From the IMG/VR virus record IMGVR_UViG_3300017728_000098, positions 1-25,396 of that record: 25,396 nt of DNA; one strand, 5' to 3'. The position numbers were made by a program, and so were the translations under genes. This document shows positions 7,265 to 14,297 of this stretch, piece by piece. Below the pieces are notes generated by a model, which searched no databases, was not told the DNA's origin, and worked only from the letters and a program-made list of their open reading frames with translations. Origin of the DNA: a virus. The stretch's first letter is position 1. Every line of letters starts with the position of its first letter.

Positions 7265-8413
7265 ATGTGGATTGATAATGACTTTCCCAAACTTCTTGGT
7301 GCAGAACTTTACCGTCCTCATCCTGCCTACATCATTGAGATGGCAGTTGAGCCAGTAGTCGTACACGATTTCTCAAAGCAGCCCGGCCAGACCGTACAGC
7401 TTGATCGTTACCGCTTCTGGGGTAAGCCTGGTACTAAGGAGTCCCGTGAGCGTACAGCCGATCAAACCCTCGGTACCGCTTCAGCTCGCAACATTGTCAA
7501 GGACAAGGTGCTTGTCACTCTGCGTGAGTACACCGGCCCAGCCGATACTCGCGACAGTGCACAGCCTTCAACCTTCAAGGTTGCTCGCGAAACCCTGATC
7601 ACTGCTCAGCGTCTGCTGCTTGATACAGGCAACCTCAACGTCTTCCATCAGTCGATTGGAAGCTTGACCCTTTTGGATGATTACCGCCGTTGGCGTGATC
7701 GCGTGTTTGCCAACGAACTGCTTAAAGCAGAAGCAACTGGTCAAGCATCTAAAGAGCAAGGTGGCTACTACCTTCCCGGTGGTAAAGCCAAAGGCGGTTC
7801 AGGTGGCACCTTGGGTGTTACTTACGCCGCTGGTGAGTCAGCCAAGTTTGATATCACCACTGACCTTCTCGAAGTTGTTAAGGACATGCGTAAGCGCAAC
7901 GTCCCTACCTTCGCTGACGGTTACTACCGCTGCATCGTGGACCCCACGGCAATGATGCACCTGCGCCAAAACAACGACTTCCGCGAGATTGCTCGTTATC
8001 CCGGCACAGGCATGATCAACCCCATGCAGCCCAACCAGGCACCCAATGCAAATTTCTACCAAGGAATGGGTCCTGCTTACGGTCAAGCCGGCTTTGTTGC
8101 TGGTCAGCCCGTAATGCCTACAGGCTTCCTCTTTGAGGGTGTCCGTTGGTTTGAGTCCACCAACCTGCCCGAAACTACATACAACCTTGTGGTTACTGAC
8201 GAAAACAGCAGTGCCGCTGATTACAGCGCTAGCCAGCTGATCTTCTTCGGCCCTCAAGCTGTCGGTGTCGGCATCGGTGGTAATAACGCTCAGATTCTTC
8301 TAAATAACAATGATGACTTCTCACGATTCATCATCATGATTTGGAGTCTGTTCGCCGGTTTTGAAACCCTGAATAAGGATTTCATCACGGTTGGTTACTC
8401 TTTCGTATATTGA
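7265..8413 (+). CDS. Major capsid protein, N4-gp56-like
   Basis: 382 aa. The family call rests on the segment ITTDLLEVVKDMRKRNVPTF then ADGYYRCIVDP (about residues 195-225), followed by a stretch of LRQNNDFREIARYPG and a late GFLFEGVRWFEST. These match the order of motifs I know from the N4-gp56 family of HK97-fold major capsid proteins. The C-terminus is hydrophobic and aromatic. Length is normal for the family. Codons lean to C-ending forms (GCC, CGC, ACC) more than in its neighbours, consistent with very high expression. It is followed after 16 nt by the putative decoration protein in one unit that ends at the 9085-9109 terminator. Confidence 0.85.
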   Translation: MWIDNDFPKLLGAELYRPHPAYIIEMAVEPVVVHDFSKQPGQTVQLDRYRFWGKPGTKESRERTADQTLGTASARNIVKDKVLVTLREYTGPADTRDSAQPSTFKVARETLITAQRLLLDTGNLNVFHQSIGSLTLLDDYRRWRDRVFANELLKAEATGQASKEQGGYYLPGGKAKGGSGGTLGVTYAAGESAKFDITTDLLEVVKDMRKRNVPTFADGYYRCIVDPTAMMHLRQNNDFREIARYPGTGMINPMQPNQAPNANFYQGMGPAYGQAGFVAGQPVMPTGFLFEGVRWFESTNLPETTYNLVVTDENSSAADYSASQLIFFGPQAVGVGIGGNNAQILLNNNDDFSRFIIMIWSLFAGFETLNKDFITVGYSFVY

Positions 8414-8429
8414 TAGGAGCTAACTAATC

Positions 8430-9062
8430 ATGACTGTAATTTTTCCAGGTAACTATGTCGCACAACTGAACGCATATCGCGATCAGGGTGTTGTGGCCCT
8501 CCCCGGTGTTGAGTTCTACCGTCTCGTCGGTGCTGTTGTACTTAACCCTGATACTGATAGTGTCACTACAGCTGCTGGTGTTCTGAATGCTGGTGATTAC
8601 CAGCCTCAGATCCTGTCTCCAGACCTTCGTCAGGATGACAAGCCACGTAAGGATAAGCTTATGGTTATCCCTAAGAACGCTGTTGTTTATCGCACCGCTA
8701 TTTCCGCTCCTGGCGTGAAAGCGAATGCTGCTGCTGACACGATTGTTGTCAAAACTCTCGGTTCAAATGCTCCTACAAGTGGAACATTGACTGCTGGTTC
8801 TGATAAGTTCTTCCCAGAAGACGGTGTGTCTTCTGCACTTAAGAACATTGTTGACGGTACTGCAATCAGTACTTCAGCTGCAACCAACGTTGAAATCACA
8901 ACTTCAGCTGCATTCACTGCAGAATTGAAGGATACCGCTGGTGCAGGTCGTAATGCTCCTTCAGCAATTATTGTTGAAGTCTGCTTCTATGTCCCTGCTG
9001 CTGCTCCTGGCTACGACGATGTCAACATCCCTTATGCTGTTGAAGCTGGTCAAGGTACTTGA
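8430..9062 (+). CDS. Putative head decoration or minor capsid protein (210 aa)
   Basis: 210 aa. It follows the major capsid gene by 16 nt, with AGGAG at 8415-8419 as ribosome site, and is the last gene before a strong terminator, so it is probably made in large amounts with the capsid protein. The protein is Ala/Val/Thr-rich and predicted all-beta, with no Trp and few charged residues in the middle (about 90-180). That profile fits a capsid-surface cement protein or a major tail-tube-like beta protein. No named family is recognised. Codon choice resembles that of the capsid gene. Confidence 0.65.
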   Translation: MTVIFPGNYVAQLNAYRDQGVVALPGVEFYRLVGAVVLNPDTDSVTTAAGVLNAGDYQPQILSPDLRQDDKPRKDKLMVIPKNAVVYRTAISAPGVKANAAADTIVVKTLGSNAPTSGTLTAGSDKFFPEDGVSSALKNIVDGTAISTSAATNVEITTSAAFTAELKDTAGAGRNAPSAIIVEVCFYVPAAAPGYDDVNIPYAVEAGQGT

Positions 9063-9084
9063 TCACTTTTAACAAGTAATTTCA

Positions 9085-9109
9085 AGAGGTCCTTCGGGGC
9101 CTCTTTTTT
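9085..9109 (+). terminator. Strong rho-independent terminator after capsid unit
   Basis: AGAGGTCC (9085-9092) pairs with GGGCCTCT (9097-9104) around a stable TTCG tetraloop, with one G-U pair, followed by a run of T to 9109. It lies 23 nt after the stop codon at 9062. Confidence 0.93.
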
Positions 9110-9116
9110 ATATGCC

Positions 9117-9122
9117 TATAAT
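9117..9122 (+). promoter_or_regulatory. -10-like hexamer TATAAT for 9146 gene
   Basis: Perfect TATAAT, 23 nt before the ATG at 9146 and only 7 nt after the preceding terminator. The -35 region would fall inside the terminator hairpin and has no match, so any activator or sigma contact must be at the -10 box. Confidence 0.6.
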
Positions 9123-9145
9123 GTTGGAGTGTAGTAAGTATAGTA

Positions 9146-9577
9146 ATGAGTAACTTATTTCAGGATCAGAAAACAGGAAAGCTTGTCGAGTTTATCAATA
9201 AGCATGATAAAGAATTTGCAATGGTTCGGGATGCAGGAGGACAAATTACTTACGTAAATTTAGAACAGCTTGTACCTTATGACCGTGAGAAAGGTCGTTT
9301 AGCAAAAGTTGCAGCTCCCCAAATCGCATTAGAGCCGGAAGAGCAACTTCCAACAACAGTTGTGCCTATTGAAGATTCACGACTTAATTTGAATACAGCA
9401 CCAGCAGAACAGATTGCCAAACGTCTACCAGGCGTAGGTTATGCAACAGCCAAGCGCATTGTTGAGCTGCGCATGTCATTGAGTGGTGAGCGTTTTGCCA
9501 ATCTTAAACAGTTGGAAAATATTCCTCGTGTTAATTGGGAACAGCTAATTGATGAGGACTTAATCTTTATTAGTTAA
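9146..9577 (+). CDS. Helix-hairpin-helix (ComEA/PsbU-like) protein
   Basis: 143 aa. The N-terminal 50 residues are charged and may form a small SH3-like fold (FAMVRDAGGQITYVNLEQL). Residues 80-140 are a helix-hairpin-helix domain: LNLNTAPAEQIAKRLPGVG, then YATAKRIVELR, then a second half ending near IPRVNWEQL. The same motif is found in ComEA and PsbU, where it binds DNA without sequence specificity or mediates protein contacts. In a structural operon it may contact genome DNA in the capsid or neck. There is no signal peptide, so it is not a secreted ComEA. Its own TATAAT box precedes it. Confidence 0.8.
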   Translation: MSNLFQDQKTGKLVEFINKHDKEFAMVRDAGGQITYVNLEQLVPYDREKGRLAKVAAPQIALEPEEQLPTTVVPIEDSRLNLNTAPAEQIAKRLPGVGYATAKRIVELRMSLSGERFANLKQLENIPRVNWEQLIDEDLIFIS

Positions 9578-9580
9578 AAT
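9575..9580 (+). promoter_or_regulatory. -10-like hexamer TAAAAT for 9598 gene
   Basis: TAAAAT overlaps the end of the previous gene. It is 17 nt before the ATG at 9598 or 23 nt before the in-frame ATG at 9604. The latter matches the spacing of the other sites and weakly favours 9604 as the real start. Confidence 0.4.
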
Positions 9581-9597
9581 ATAAGTAAACAGGCTTA

Positions 9598-10002
9598 ATG
9601 ATAATGGACCCACGTATTCAACAAGTACTCTTGGCCCAAGCTGCACAAGAAGCGGAAGAGGGTCCACGTCTAAGCGATATGGTTGCATTAGGCGTTGGTG
9701 GCGGCGCTGCCCTAGGTGCCTTAACTGGAACTTTGCCACATGTAATTGGCAGAGGCGTTGGACATTTGCGTGGAACTAACAGCAGAATTAAGCCTGGCTT
9801 GCGAATGGCTGGTGGAATTGTTGGAGCACTTCTAGGTGGAGGGCTTGGTGCAGCTGCTCAACAGCAAATGGCAAATGAAGCTGGTCCTGCTGGAGCATTG
9901 CTAGCCAAGATTCAATCGCAGGGTGGCTTGATGCCAGGTGACGAGGCAAGGCTGGAATCAGTTCTCCGTGATGCTTATTCACAACAGGGGTTAATCGGCT
10001 GA
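9598..10002 (+). CDS. Small Gly-rich, possibly membrane-active virion protein (134 aa)
   Basis: 134 aa, with in-frame ATGs at 9598 and 9604. Two Gly/Ala-rich hydrophobic segments (about residues 28-47 and 69-87) are separated by a basic Arg-rich loop; this has the look of glycine-zipper membrane helices. The C-terminal 45 residues are polar and helical. In phages, small internal proteins with such segments are often ejected and inserted in the host membrane during DNA entry; a holin is a less likely alternative given the position in the neck/tail genes. Its stop TGA overlaps the next ATG (TGATG at 10000-10004), so the two genes are translationally coupled. Confidence 0.65.
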   Translation: MIMDPRIQQVLLAQAAQEAEEGPRLSDMVALGVGGGAALGALTGTLPHVIGRGVGHLRGTNSRIKPGLRMAGGIVGALLGGGLGAAAQQQMANEAGPAGALLAKIQSQGGLMPGDEARLESVLRDAYSQQGLIG

Positions 10003-10484
10003 TGGAATTAGATGATCTACTTAAATCAAAAGCAAGGTTCCACCTAGGGATCAATGCAGGTGCTCAAATTCCAGCTGGTGATAGAGCACGACTTGAAGAA
10101 GCAATGGCTCTCATCCCAGATGAGTACTGGTATAACCAAATCGTTAACCATATTCGTAGGTGCGATACAGCATGGGAGAACAGTGAGTACTTCCCAGCGG
10201 ACTCCAGTGGTTCACCTAATTACAGTCGTTTAGAGCAGATTGCTGGTGATGTCCAACGGACTATTGCTACATCAGATCCGCTTAAAGGTGATGAGTTTTT
10301 TAGAGAGATTTATCTACGAGAAGTAGATCGTTTGGCTGAAACATTATACGTTGCTAATTATCGTAGACCTGAAGTAAGGCGGTATTTATTTGATCGTTCA
10401 GGTTCAGAATTTATTATGGCAGTACCTGGACCAGCAGACACTGCGGTAGGAACCAGAATTATGCTAAATAATATGTGGCGTTAA
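10002..10484 (+). CDS. Hypothetical head-tail connection protein (160 aa)
   Basis: 160 aa, overlapping the previous stop by one base. All-helical, charged and rich in Arg and Glu, with aromatic clusters (EYWYNQIVNHIRR about residue 42; YRRPEVRRYLF about residue 122). No family is recognised. Size, helical content and place after capsid genes fit a neck adaptor or head-completion protein, but nothing in the sequence proves it. Translational coupling to the Gly-rich protein suggests that the two act together. Confidence 0.65.
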   Translation: MELDDLLKSKARFHLGINAGAQIPAGDRARLEEAMALIPDEYWYNQIVNHIRRCDTAWENSEYFPADSSGSPNYSRLEQIAGDVQRTIATSDPLKGDEFFREIYLREVDRLAETLYVANYRRPEVRRYLFDRSGSEFIMAVPGPADTAVGTRIMLNNMWR

Positions 10485-10487
10485 CTG

Positions 10488-10493
10488 TAGAAT
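10488..10493 (+). promoter_or_regulatory. -10-like hexamer TAGAAT for 10518 unit
   Basis: TAGAAT ends 24 nt before the ATG at 10518 and starts the four-gene run 10518-13961. No -35 box is seen. AAGGAAAGGA follows at 10494-10503. Confidence 0.55.
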
Positions 10494-10517
10494 AAGGAAA
10501 GGAATAATTAGAAAATT

Positions 10518-10961
10518 ATGGCAACTCAAAAAATTACGATGGGTCGCGGTAGAAATACTGATTACGAATCCCAAAAAGCTGCAGCAATCGCTCAGGCTGG
10601 AATGGGTGGTGACTATATGTGGGGCCTTCAGTCTGGTATGCAACAGGTCTACAGAGGTGGCACCGGTCAAGCATCTAAAGCCTCACGTAATCCACAATAT
10701 GGGAACGTAAATATTATGACAGGAGATGCTCTGGATGGTGCTTATGGGAACTTTAAGCCGCTGATGGATTCAGCCGGTAATCAAGTAACAGAAGAGCCCC
10801 GTAATCAAACAGGCTATTTAGCTGGCCAATACTCCCAAACTGTGCAGCCACAGATTGATTCTGAAATTGCAGGTCAGCAAGCTGCTGAACGAGTTCAAAT
10901 GATGGCTCAAGGTCATCAATATTTGGGACTCAACGACCGCTCACAAATGTACCGGGTTTAA
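10518..10961 (+). CDS. Hypothetical virion protein (147 aa)
   Basis: 147 aa, unrecognised. Gln-, Gly- and Met-rich with few hydrophobic runs, so probably extended or disordered. It carries the hexapeptide TGQASK (about residue 50), which is also in the major capsid protein with the same codons. It is the first gene of an operon-like run: the next ATG lies 2 nt after its stop. By neighbours it belongs to the neck or tail module. Confidence 0.65.
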   Translation: MATQKITMGRGRNTDYESQKAAAIAQAGMGGDYMWGLQSGMQQVYRGGTGQASKASRNPQYGNVNIMTGDALDGAYGNFKPLMDSAGNQVTEEPRNQTGYLAGQYSQTVQPQIDSEIAGQQAAERVQMMAQGHQYLGLNDRSQMYRV

Positions 10962-10963
10962 TT

Positions 10964-11665
10964 ATGGCTAATGATTTAAAGCGTAAGCGTCGCGAAGAAT
11001 TAGGCGACACGCCTTTGGGTGAAAGGATTCTTTCAAATGATTCGACAAGTGGTATCCCATCACAGCCCATGCCAGGAATGCCACAAGGTCCGGGCAACAT
11101 GATGAATAACCCACAAGTTCCGAAGTCGATGGGTGGTGGAATGCCGCAGCCTGGGAGATTAGATCCAAAAAATCCTCAGTCGCCTTATGGTGATGGTGTT
11201 TTTTCACCTGATCAGTACGCCCAAACAGGAACACCTGGCTTCGCCGACAGAACTGAACAGTACCAATTTTATGTTCCTGGAAGGGTTTTGAATGCGGAAG
11301 CATATAACACTGTTGCTCAGCCAAAAGATGACACTATGCTGCGGCTAGACGGCATAGGTATTTCTCAAGAAGCAGTTAGTCGTGCTCAAAAAGCGTATGC
11401 TTCATCAGGCGATCCCACTCCCTCATATCAAATTACAGCTATGGGACCGGGTGGAACAAATATGGAAGAAGTAATTAATGGTAGTCCACTTATGGCTGGT
11501 CAAATGTCTGGTGAGCTGAGTGGTAATTCTATGAATACTTTGGCAATGGATGGTAACACTACTCAGAGCATGCCTAAGGGTGATCCTGCTTCTCTGTTTT
11601 CAGGGAATTCCGGTAGCTTAGGAATGAGCACAGGCCGTGGCGGCGGTCGCAATCAACTCGCATAA
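10964..11665 (+). CDS. Hypothetical Gly/Pro/Met-rich protein (233 aa)
   Basis: 233 aa, start 2 nt after the preceding stop. The N-terminus is highly basic (KRKRREE). Residues about 30-90 are Pro/Gly/Met/Asn-rich; the middle has a short better-ordered stretch (EQYQFYVPGRVLNAEAY, about residues 98-114). The end is Ser/Gly-rich, closing with GRGGGRNQLA. No family is recognised. Low complexity and position suggest a flexible virion component made with 10518-10961. Confidence 0.65.
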   Translation: MANDLKRKRREELGDTPLGERILSNDSTSGIPSQPMPGMPQGPGNMMNNPQVPKSMGGGMPQPGRLDPKNPQSPYGDGVFSPDQYAQTGTPGFADRTEQYQFYVPGRVLNAEAYNTVAQPKDDTMLRLDGIGISQEAVSRAQKAYASSGDPTPSYQITAMGPGGTNMEEVINGSPLMAGQMSGELSGNSMNTLAMDGNTTQSMPKGDPASLFSGNSGSLGMSTGRGGGRNQLA

Positions 11666-11676
11666 GGTAAATAACA

Positions 11677-12177
11677 ATGGCTTCAACTTCTACTAACAAA
11701 CAACCTCTTCTTGTAGATCGTGTATTGCACGAAGTGGTTGATCTTGCAGGCGCAACTGTCGCTGAAAATGCTGGTGTAGACATCGCTGGTACTAACAATG
11801 CTTCAATTGTGATTGACAGCACAACTGCTGACGGCTGCATTATTGAGGATATTTACTCAATTGCCAGGACGATTTCAACTGGTTACAAGATTAACTTGTA
11901 CCTCAGTTCTGCGTCTGACTATCTAAGGCAGCAACAGGCAGTATTTGTTGCGACTCTCACTGCTGGAACAACCGTTGGCGCTCGAACTCACATTACGGCT
12001 TTGCCTTACATTTTGGCACCAGTCCCTCAGACAGCCAATTCAGGCACAGATGCAATCAGATTTAAGGCACTTTATGTTCCTAAAGGTAAAGCATTATGGG
12101 CTGCAGTAGAGCAACAGTCAGCTAGTGATACAGCAACAGCTGCTCCGTTACTCGGTGTACAAGGCGGCTGGTATTAA
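11677..12177 (+). CDS. Hypothetical beta-rich tail or neck protein (166 aa)
   Basis: 166 aa. Start ATG 11677 with AAGG at 11664-11667 as weak ribosome site. Ala/Thr/Val/Ile-rich, predicted beta sandwich, with no Cys cluster, membrane segment or catalytic motif. The stop TAA overlaps the next ATG (TAATG, 12175-12179). It is probably made in equal amount with the 594-aa protein that follows. It could be a tail-tube, neck or decoration protein; the sequence does not decide between them. Confidence 0.65.
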   Translation: MASTSTNKQPLLVDRVLHEVVDLAGATVAENAGVDIAGTNNASIVIDSTTADGCIIEDIYSIARTISTGYKINLYLSSASDYLRQQQAVFVATLTAGTTVGARTHITALPYILAPVPQTANSGTDAIRFKALYVPKGKALWAAVEQQSASDTATAAPLLGVQGGWY

Positions 12178-13961
12178 TGCCTAAAAAGCAGAATGGCTTT
12201 GGTAAATCTAAGTCTTTTGCTTTTAAAGGGTTAGGTTCAATTGATGTGGGCAAAAAGCCAGCAAAAGCTGGACTTGCCCCATCCGTAAGAAAATTTGGTA
12301 CAACTGTACAGAAGTCAATTATTCAAAAATATAACTTTAATTCAAAGTGGGTGAAGTGGAGAAAAGGTTATGAGTATTACAACCAAGCGGCTTGGTATGA
12401 ATTAGAGACTTACGATCCTTTGTCTCAGTTGTACTCCAGAGCACAGCTAGAATCCAAACTTTATCAAGGTACTGCAAACGAGGTAAATGCTCTCTTTGAA
12501 GGATTTAAGTTTGCAACTAATGGTTCTGATAGCAACAACCACTATGTAATGAAGCGCACTTGTACTTCAAGTGTTGACATAGGAACCATCGGCAGTGTTG
12601 ATAATGATCCGTATCAGTTCAATACTAACCGTCTAAATCGTGAGATCTGGTGTAATTTTACAAGTGGTCCTAACTATCAAATGCTGCTTGAGATGATAGG
12701 GGAACGTATTGATGATAGTGAGACCGAAGCGACCATTTCATACTTACTTACGTCGGATAAATACCCTGCCATTTACCTAGGTAAATCTGAAGAACCTACG
12801 ACGGCTGTCACTGTATCTATTCCAATCACAGATCTTGTGTATCAGTCAGGAGTAAGCCCCATTCAAGACTTCAGAGTTTTGTTGGGTCAAATTGTTTATA
12901 TACCGACCTTCTTCGTGAGTCAAGCCAAAAGCTCTATCGACTCTCTTACGTGGACGGATGAGATTGATTTCTTCTATGTTGACTTAGAGGATTCAGCACA
13001 AGGTCAAGATCTAGAGATTTTAAATCGTGCATCTACCGAACTGCCACCATCTTTGTTTGACATTACTACACTGCCAAATACTGTTAGTACTTCAAATGCT
13101 TCATATACTATAAACGGCAGATTTAAATTTAACAAGGCTGATTATCAACGCTTTTTCGGCAAGAAGTATCTCACTGCTGATCTTGTAGATAGTAATACAG
13201 ATAAAGCATCATATTCAGTTATGCCATTTGCAATCTTAGGAGTGGAAGTTCAAGGAGGCAACCTTATCTTGAAATCAGTCCCTGCTCGTACTCAACTCAA
13301 ACTCACATCAGATCCTAATAACGGAACAATTATTTTTACTGACTACAGTTTCACTAAAACTAATTTAGATACTTATAGTGGTCAGTACTATCACGTAGAC
13401 GATATAGGCGAAGAGCCATGGAAGCTATTAGATACTGATATTGATCCTTGGATGGACGAGGTGTTTACAAAGGGCGGTGCTCTTAAACCGTCTACTTTGT
13501 ACGCTTGCAGCTGTCCTAACTATTCTCAGTCAATCCTTAGTTCTCCACAATCAACTGAGGATGCAGGTACTAGAAAGATTAATAGGCAGCGTCGCTACCC
13601 TCTCCCAACAGCCATGAGTGCTGATGACTTCGCAATGCAGGGCCGAAATCAAGTAGCTGGTAAGAGTACTTCATGGGAAAAGCGTGAGCATAAAATGGGA
13701 TATAAAATGTGTAAACATACTGTAGCTGCTAAATTTATTGACAGAATTAAAACTAAAGAGCCAAATGATTATCCGACGATTGACAAAAGAGAGGAGTTTG
13801 ACGACAAACTAGCGAAAGAAATGAATGAAGTTGCTAACCGTTTTGTTGCTTCTTATAAGCGTGGTGGTATAACTACTTTAGAGCTTATCTTTGCGTTAGG
13901 CCAAGGTCTTAACTTAGATGACGTTGAGATGGCCTATGTTATATTCGGCATGAATTACTGA
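12177..13961 (+). CDS. Large structural protein with SWIM-type zinc-finger motif (594 aa)
   Basis: 594 aa. The N-terminus is basic. Residues 55-420 are mixed beta and aromatic, with repeated Tyr/Trp/Asp-rich stretches, unrecognised. Near the C-terminus is C444-x-C446 followed by C512-x-H514, the CxC...CxH pattern of SWIM zinc fingers. The 65-residue spacing is longer than usual and the insert is Arg/Ser-rich. SWIM motifs bind DNA or protein. The last 45 residues are helical. Its place between beta-rich protein and tail fibre suggests a tail or baseplate-like protein. Which virion part it forms is unknown. It is translationally coupled to the previous gene. Confidence 0.75.
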   Translation: MPKKQNGFGKSKSFAFKGLGSIDVGKKPAKAGLAPSVRKFGTTVQKSIIQKYNFNSKWVKWRKGYEYYNQAAWYELETYDPLSQLYSRAQLESKLYQGTANEVNALFEGFKFATNGSDSNNHYVMKRTCTSSVDIGTIGSVDNDPYQFNTNRLNREIWCNFTSGPNYQMLLEMIGERIDDSETEATISYLLTSDKYPAIYLGKSEEPTTAVTVSIPITDLVYQSGVSPIQDFRVLLGQIVYIPTFFVSQAKSSIDSLTWTDEIDFFYVDLEDSAQGQDLEILNRASTELPPSLFDITTLPNTVSTSNASYTINGRFKFNKADYQRFFGKKYLTADLVDSNTDKASYSVMPFAILGVEVQGGNLILKSVPARTQLKLTSDPNNGTIIFTDYSFTKTNLDTYSGQYYHVDDIGEEPWKLLDTDIDPWMDEVFTKGGALKPSTLYACSCPNYSQSILSSPQSTEDAGTRKINRQRRYPLPTAMSADDFAMQGRNQVAGKSTSWEKREHKMGYKMCKHTVAAKFIDRIKTKEPNDYPTIDKREEFDDKLAKEMNEVANRFVASYKRGGITTLELIFALGQGLNLDDVEMAYVIFGMNY

Positions 13962-13979
13962 TTTAGTTTGTGTGCTGTT

Positions 13980-13985
13980 TAGAAT
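13980..13985 (+). promoter_or_regulatory. -10-like hexamer TAGAAT for 14009 gene
   Basis: TAGAAT ends 23 nt before the ATG at 14009. A weak TTACTG lies 17 nt upstream (13957-13962) over the previous stop codon. Confidence 0.5.
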
Positions 13986-14008
13986 GTTAATAGCGTTATA
14001 TATTTTCT

Positions 14009-14227
14009 ATGTTTACTGAAGCTGATTTTGTACTACCTTTAGAAAAAGAGCTTAGGCTTCAAGTTATCAAAACCGAAATTGAAGACTGTACTGATATTAA
14101 TGCAATCAAAGAACAATTGATTTCTTGCGCTGAGTCCTTGATGAAGTATCAGCATCTATTGACCAAGGCTGTTGAAATTAATCTCATGGGATATCTAGAA
14201 GCTTTTGACAACGAGCATATTAGTTAA
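14009..14227 (+). CDS. Hypothetical small helical protein (72 aa)
   Basis: 72 aa, acidic and Leu/Glu-rich, almost entirely helical with heptad-like spacing, containing two Cys. No family is recognised. It sits alone between the 594-aa protein and the tail fibre with its own TAGAAT box. A fibre chaperone or assembly factor is possible from position, but unsupported by motif. Confidence 0.6.
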   Translation: MFTEADFVLPLEKELRLQVIKTEIEDCTDINAIKEQLISCAESLMKYQHLLTKAVEINLMGYLEAFDNEHIS

Positions 14228-14271
14228 TACGCCGATATCTTTAATTGAAATGGCTAAAATATATAGAGGAT

Positions 14272-14277
14272 TATTAT
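14272..14277 (+). promoter_or_regulatory. Possible -10 box TATTAT for tail fibre
   Basis: TATTAT ends 20 nt before the ATG at 14298. A better TAAAAT at 14255-14260 lies 37 nt upstream, outside the usual spacing. Either could serve the fibre gene. Confidence 0.3.
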
Positions 14278-14297
14278 TCTGATATAGGTTTTTACCA

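Noticed and set aside
7838-8257. 139-codon minus-strand frame opposite the major capsid gene
   Set aside because: It is a shadow of the strongly biased codons of the capsid gene, with no promoter, ribosome site or protein-like pattern.
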